Source: Owenia fusiformis (lineage: Eukaryota; Annelida; Polychaeta; Sabellida; Oweniidae). Taken from it: 64,000 nt of DNA. Made by a program: the position numbers and the translations under genes. The DNA lies in NCBI GenBank assembly GCA_903813345.2, contig CAIIXF020000001.1, positions 19,053,915 through 19,117,914 of the forward strand, given 5' to 3'. This document shows, piece by piece, positions 52,801-58,800 of this stretch (position 1 is the stretch's first letter; every line of letters begins with the position of its first letter). The notes beneath the pieces are model-generated. The model searched no databases, was not told the origin of the DNA, and worked only from the letters and a program-made list of their open reading frames with translations.

Positions 52801-55800
52801 AAAATGTGGAGGAAATGGATTACGATTTCGAGCTCTTTAGGCTCTTGGAAGCCGATAACGGTCATCGAAAAAAAAACTAGAATATTTTCTGAATTGAAAA
52901 ATTGAACATTCGAATCGCTGCAAATTCAGATTTGGATTCTGACCAGACGAAGAGGCGGAGCGGCGGATTCCGGAGGAGTATTCATGGTATATTTATGCCC
53001 AGTCGTGTTAATGTACGAAAAAATTCATGAGAACATTTTTTTTCATGAGCCAGGCCACTGTATCTTCCCTTTGTGAAAATTTTATCCAGATTCATTCGGT
53101 AGTTATTGAGATATTAATTATTTAGTCCAGGCATATCATTTTTTGCACTCTTTGAAAAATAAGCCAGTTGCGTGGGATATATTTGCTGAAATAAGGCAGC
53201 ATGGTAAAGGTTAATGTGTGTACTTACCCATGATACAACTCTGCCATTAAAACATGGCAGATGAGCTTCTTCATCTACAATTTCTTCTTTTACCACCCTG
53301 AAACACAAAAATGAACACACGTTTAGTATACAAATATGGTTATACATCAAGATAATGAACTCTATTCTCTCTCCATCTCTATTCCATTGTTAGGCTGGGG
53401 TTTGTTTTTGGAATGGTTGTAACTTACGATTTGGTTGAAAGTCAATGTTTGTCAAAAAGTAGACAATGATTTCCTGGAATTGTTCGCTAAGATTTTAACG
53501 AAAACTAACCCCTGAGTAAATGAGAAGAGAAAGAAAGGGTAAAGGAAAGGAGTTTGATGCAAGACAAATTATACTTATATCTGACTGACCAGACTTAATG
53601 TAAGACTATTAAATATTTGACCAGTGTTAGATTCCGTTCCATGGAGTAAAAAATCCTCAGAGAAACACTTATATCATTGAAGACGTTTGATGTTGAAGCC
53701 TGAGTGACAAATCAGGGGTATCCAGGCCACACATAAACATGCAATAAAAATAAGTTTATCAGTATCTTCATTGATGTCTTATTTTCAAAGTTCTTATCTT
53801 GCAATAAAACTATCACAACAAGGAGACACAATAATGATAGTACCTGGCCTGGATATAAGTTTCATATCAGAGAAGGTCAAATCTGAATGAACAAGTGTAT
53901 TGATTTCAAATAAAGGGAAAGCTATCAAATCAGTAACCACAATCTACCTCTCTAGTGAAGTTCCTACAGAAAAGACAGTTAGTACACTCCCATAAATATG
54001 GAGTTTTTTGCTTTTAATATTTTCTACTCGCCAAAACAACAGTCCCACGATTTAAACCTCTCAAAATCTTAAGTTGAGTAGTTTCTTAGAATGCGGTGAC
54101 TTTAGATCTTGAATAGCTTTGCATAGTGAGGATAGTTCAGTACTATCAAGACCTGCGGAGCCACCTACCCTCACATTCGTAGAGTCTAAGCACCAGTTCA
54201 CTGGACAAGTCTCAAAAATATCATTGAGTTAAGTTATCTGAAAGGTCTGACAAAAATCAAACAATTTGTTATATACTGCTATACAGCATTTTCTTATTGC
54301 TGATATGAATATGCATTGCTCTGGACAACTCAATGAAATCTGATTGAAAGAATAAAAGGAAAGTTGAAAGGCATGAAGTAACTGACTGACAGGCTGAGGT
54401 CAGAAATCTGGCCAAACATCAACACTAAAATGTACCCTGGAGTCAACATCAAGTGTACTACCCTCTTACAAAGACCAATACTTTTACAACTTGCCATTCA
54501 ATCCTTTGCCCTGAGCTCACCACTAGAATACTTATCTCTAAGGACCAATGTAGACTAGATACGAGAAGAAATATTCTTGATTTAAGTTATTAAATATTCA
54601 AAATTCAGTCAAAATGATGTTATATTTGAAATCTACATGTAAAGGTACATGTAGAAATATGAAAATTGTTTATCAACTTTGAAAATTTAATTTTTTTTGA
54701 AAATGTGACTTCTAGTTAAAGGAGATTCCCCATAGACCCCCATGTTATTGTCACAAAAAGTGAAATGTCTCTTCTTGTATTGGAAGATACATTTTTTTCT
54801 TTTACTGGACATATTCTAATTTGCATAACTATTAGATGAAAATTGAACCACTAAAACAGATGAATATCTAAGTTAAAGGGAACTTTCTACTATACCCGCC
54901 ATGTTATCTGACCTGAACGAGCCACCCGACGGTAAAACTGTAACTACTTGCTCGCTTCTGAGTTATTATTTTATAGTTCGGCATTCAACCCTTTATCCTG
55001 AGGGTTGGAACTGAACTCCTTGGATTTTTCTTTTTCAGAAATAAAATTACTATTGAAAGGGTCCCAACCAGCCAGTCTGTAGCACAGCAATCTCACTGTG
55101 ATTTGTTTACTTTTTCAATGACTGGCTCTGAATTGTCACAGTCAATTTTGCTGTTAATCGTTTAAATAAAGAGTGTAAGGTGAAATCAATCACTCTGGCA
55201 AAGGGTTATGCAAACCAACAAAATATCATCATTTCAACAACTTGCTAGCAGCTATCAAGAAACAAAAAATTACTTTGAAATCTTTTTTGATGATTCTGTT
55301 TGAAAGAAATCGTTTGATGCTCAGAATTCTACCAAAGGTCAACACAGAAGATGCAACATCAGAAAATATGCCCTAATTAACCTGTTAATTACTGGAGAGG
55401 GAACATGAAAGAGATTTTTGGTAGATTAACACCGCCTTACATAAACAAGTTACAGAAATCCTTACATATGCAGATATCCTTATATACACAACGCTAATCA
55501 TTTCCAAAACAATCAAGTAGCCTACATAACTTTAATGTAACTTATGAAGAGAATATATACTTTAATAGGTCAGTTCAATGATCTCCACAAGATTTAAGTG
55601 GGTGCAAATAGATTCTCAGGTGGGTGCAAGCATATTATCAGAATCTCAGGTGGGTGATGCGCCCTCTTGCTTTAATCACTGCAGTTATTCATGATCTTGG
55701 TATTGTTTGAGAATTGTTATATGAGAAAAACAAACTGTAAAATTAATAATCATAATACATCACTGGCTTCATTTGAAAATCTTTACAATCTGGGAATATC

Positions 55801-58800
55801 TACGGGGGGAGGTGGATCCCTAACAATAACTTTTTATTTATTTTCAAAGCCTGTGCACCTCACATTTGGGAGGGGGCTCATACCATATGTTTATATGCCT
55901 AAATCTTCATTAGAAATTCTTATACATTATATAACCTTATGTTTTTTGAAACTATACAAAATGCCACTGTTAAACTTATATCTGCAATTATCAATTGTAA
56001 CAAAATTAATCCTTCAACATGTTACTCAGAACTTAATGGTTAACTTGGTTTCACTGTATACATTGAAATCTGAGAAATTATGGAGATTACAGGCAGTTAT
56101 CAAATGGTTTAACACATTCCTGTTGGTTTTATAGATTAAAGTTCAGCTGGGTTTTCTATACAGATGTAATGTGAAGTTTTCATCCAGCTGTAACCAAGCT
56201 ACATTCACAAAATTAAATTAAACAAGCTTGATTCTCTTTCCAAGGAAAGGCAATGGGTGCTCAGTATGTGAATATGGTACATGTTTATCTGCTTCACATC
56301 TAGAACTTTCTCTCGTGAAAGTGAGGTTTTAAGAGGGAGAGAGGGTCACAATGTCGAAAATCAACAAGAACATGGTCCGGTAAAGGTAGCAGGCTAACTA
56401 TGCTTAATCCTTCATTCTAGTGCCTTGTTGCAAACATGATGTAATGTCAGAACGATACAACATCTTGTTTTATTGTAAAAGCACCATTAGTCTGTAAAAT
56501 AACCCCTTTTTAGCTGTACCTATCCAAAAGTCCAAAAGAAGAAACAAAATCAAAATATTGAAAATGGTACTATTTAAATAAAATAAAGCATCAGTCTACA
56601 AAGGGATATCATGATACGAGCTTCTAGTAGTACCATAAATGAACTTTTTTTAAAGAACACAAAATTTTTGAAACGGGTACCAGATGCTAATAAATTACAA
56701 ACAAATTCTATTTAGAGAGGATTATCACAGACCTGTGCCTCTCTACCAACTGCCCAAGATCAATAGTAATAAGAAGATCTCTAACTTTCTAATATATATT
56801 TTTCCCATGCGGCAAATCACTTTCCAATTAACTTAACAAATTCATTCATCAATAAACCATAAACCAACCATTTTTTCTATATATGACCGTGCTTTTGGCT
56901 CCAACAAAAAAATCAGGGTCCATGACCCCAGTCATTCTGGAAAACTTCTTTCAAATATCACTGAGGAACAATCACCAAAAAATGTCTGCAATAGTTCAGA
57001 TGATATACCACTATAAGGTCAAAAAGGTATCGAAACAAGAGAATACAACAACTCACGGTCTCACAATTTCCAAATAGAGAAACTTTTATTCTAAAACCTT
57101 TAAAACAAGATAAATATACAAATTGATGGCAACATAATTTGGTTGATTCTCATCAATTCAAGATTTCCCTTATCTTACAATGTGATACATATATAGGACT
57201 TAATACGGATCATTTTACCCTTTACAAAAGCAAGAATATGCTACTGTGGCTTTTGCCAATGGGAATTCAGGATATATCTCATCTCCTTAGTAAACTCATA
57301 ATGGATGATCATATTACAGACACAGATCTCTTCATATGCAATAATAGAATTTATCATTATAATTACTGTACTTTAGTATAATTACATTGAATTGTTAGTT
57401 CTGTGTTGTTCAAAATAGAGGAATTTTGTTATTAGACATGGGCGAATGATAATTTTTCATTGCATAATAGATCCTTATTAGTGTCAGATATACAGAGGAA
57501 ATCAGATTATGGAATTGAACCCCCTGTAGGCAAGTTATTATCAATTTTCTTTATAACTGTCTTTCCAGACATTATAGAATAATATTGCAGATTCACCAAC
57601 TGTATGATGTAATCATCTACCAGAAAACATTCACATAAACAGGCAATCGCTAACAGTACCGCATGGAATGATTTTGGCACATTTGTGAAATATGGTACCG
57701 TGTGGTATAGAAGACTAAAACAGTACCATGAACACTGTAAGGCATGAAAAGAAGGAAAGAAAGATAGGAAATTTGAGGATGGGTAAAATTTCACAAAAGT
57801 CTTACCAAAATAGAATGTACCTCAGGACAAAGAGAAATTAGATAAAATAGTTCATCACAATGATGCAATGGCAGACACTAAGAAATGAAACACAACAGTC
57901 ATGTATCTACAATATACAGCAATTATCACATAACTAAACCTTTTAAGCATGAGAAAGGGACCATATTGACCATTCATTTAGCAACCTTACTTGACATTTC
58001 CTCTCATTATACTAGGCAAATAATTAATCAGAATTCCATAATATCCAGTCAAATAGCTACTGTCTATATACCTGCAACAGCTAGATCAATATAACCAGCC
58101 TCTGATAAGAATTCCTTTATACCCTGTGCAAGAGATTGGCTATGCTCATACTCTGGAATATTTAGAGATATTCATTTGAACCTACATCTTAATAGACTAT
58201 AAAAATATCAAGAAACTTCATTTTCATCTAAATGTCCCTCGTGCACATTAATTTCGTATTCAAACTCCTATAAAAGACTATGAAAGCTGCATTTGAGCTC
58301 GTTAAGATCATAAGAATATCAAAACAGAGGGTGGTATGACTTGACAATGGGGGTTCAGGGTAAAAGTTCTTGAAATGACACATTTCACTGATATATCTAA
58401 GATCAATAGCCTACATATGATACATTTCCACAATCAACATATTGATTAGCTATCATAGTTGACGTCTCTGAATCTAACTTCATATGCCTGTCAGAGATGT
58501 TGATAATGAGAAGCTGAGAGGGGATTTTATTAGTACCATAATAGTGACAGTGTAGTTACAGGCCCTCGTGAGTGGGGATCACAGGGGCTTGTAGCTAGAC
58601 TATGAGCATTGGTAATATAGCGTAGTATTGTAGAGTAGTAAAATTTGACAAAATTGATGTTAGCGTCTCCCATGTTTTGAAAATTATCTTACATCCATCT
58701 TGAAACCTGCACATCTTGAAAACTGTCACAATAGGAAATCTTGCTCTTTACATGAAGATGAAGCTCCCTTTTAAGAGGCAAAGTCAAATAGATGGAAAGA

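Larger units (their letters stand above)
43228..53227 (-). other. dsh: dsh intron 2 (10 kb)
   Basis: The largest repeat sink in the window: MITEs at 44023, 44761, 46801, 51711 and 51975, the 798-bp TIR element at 47082 and the piggyBac-like element at 52512. A G-rich stretch at 48375-48495 is unexplained. No coding exon recognised. Confidence 0.8.

Noticed and set aside
55691-56134. 147-codon plus-strand frame in intron 1
   Set aside because: The longest frame in the window, but hydrophobic/low-complexity, in AT-rich intronic DNA, no recognisable domain or splice context, and it begins beside a repeat copy.
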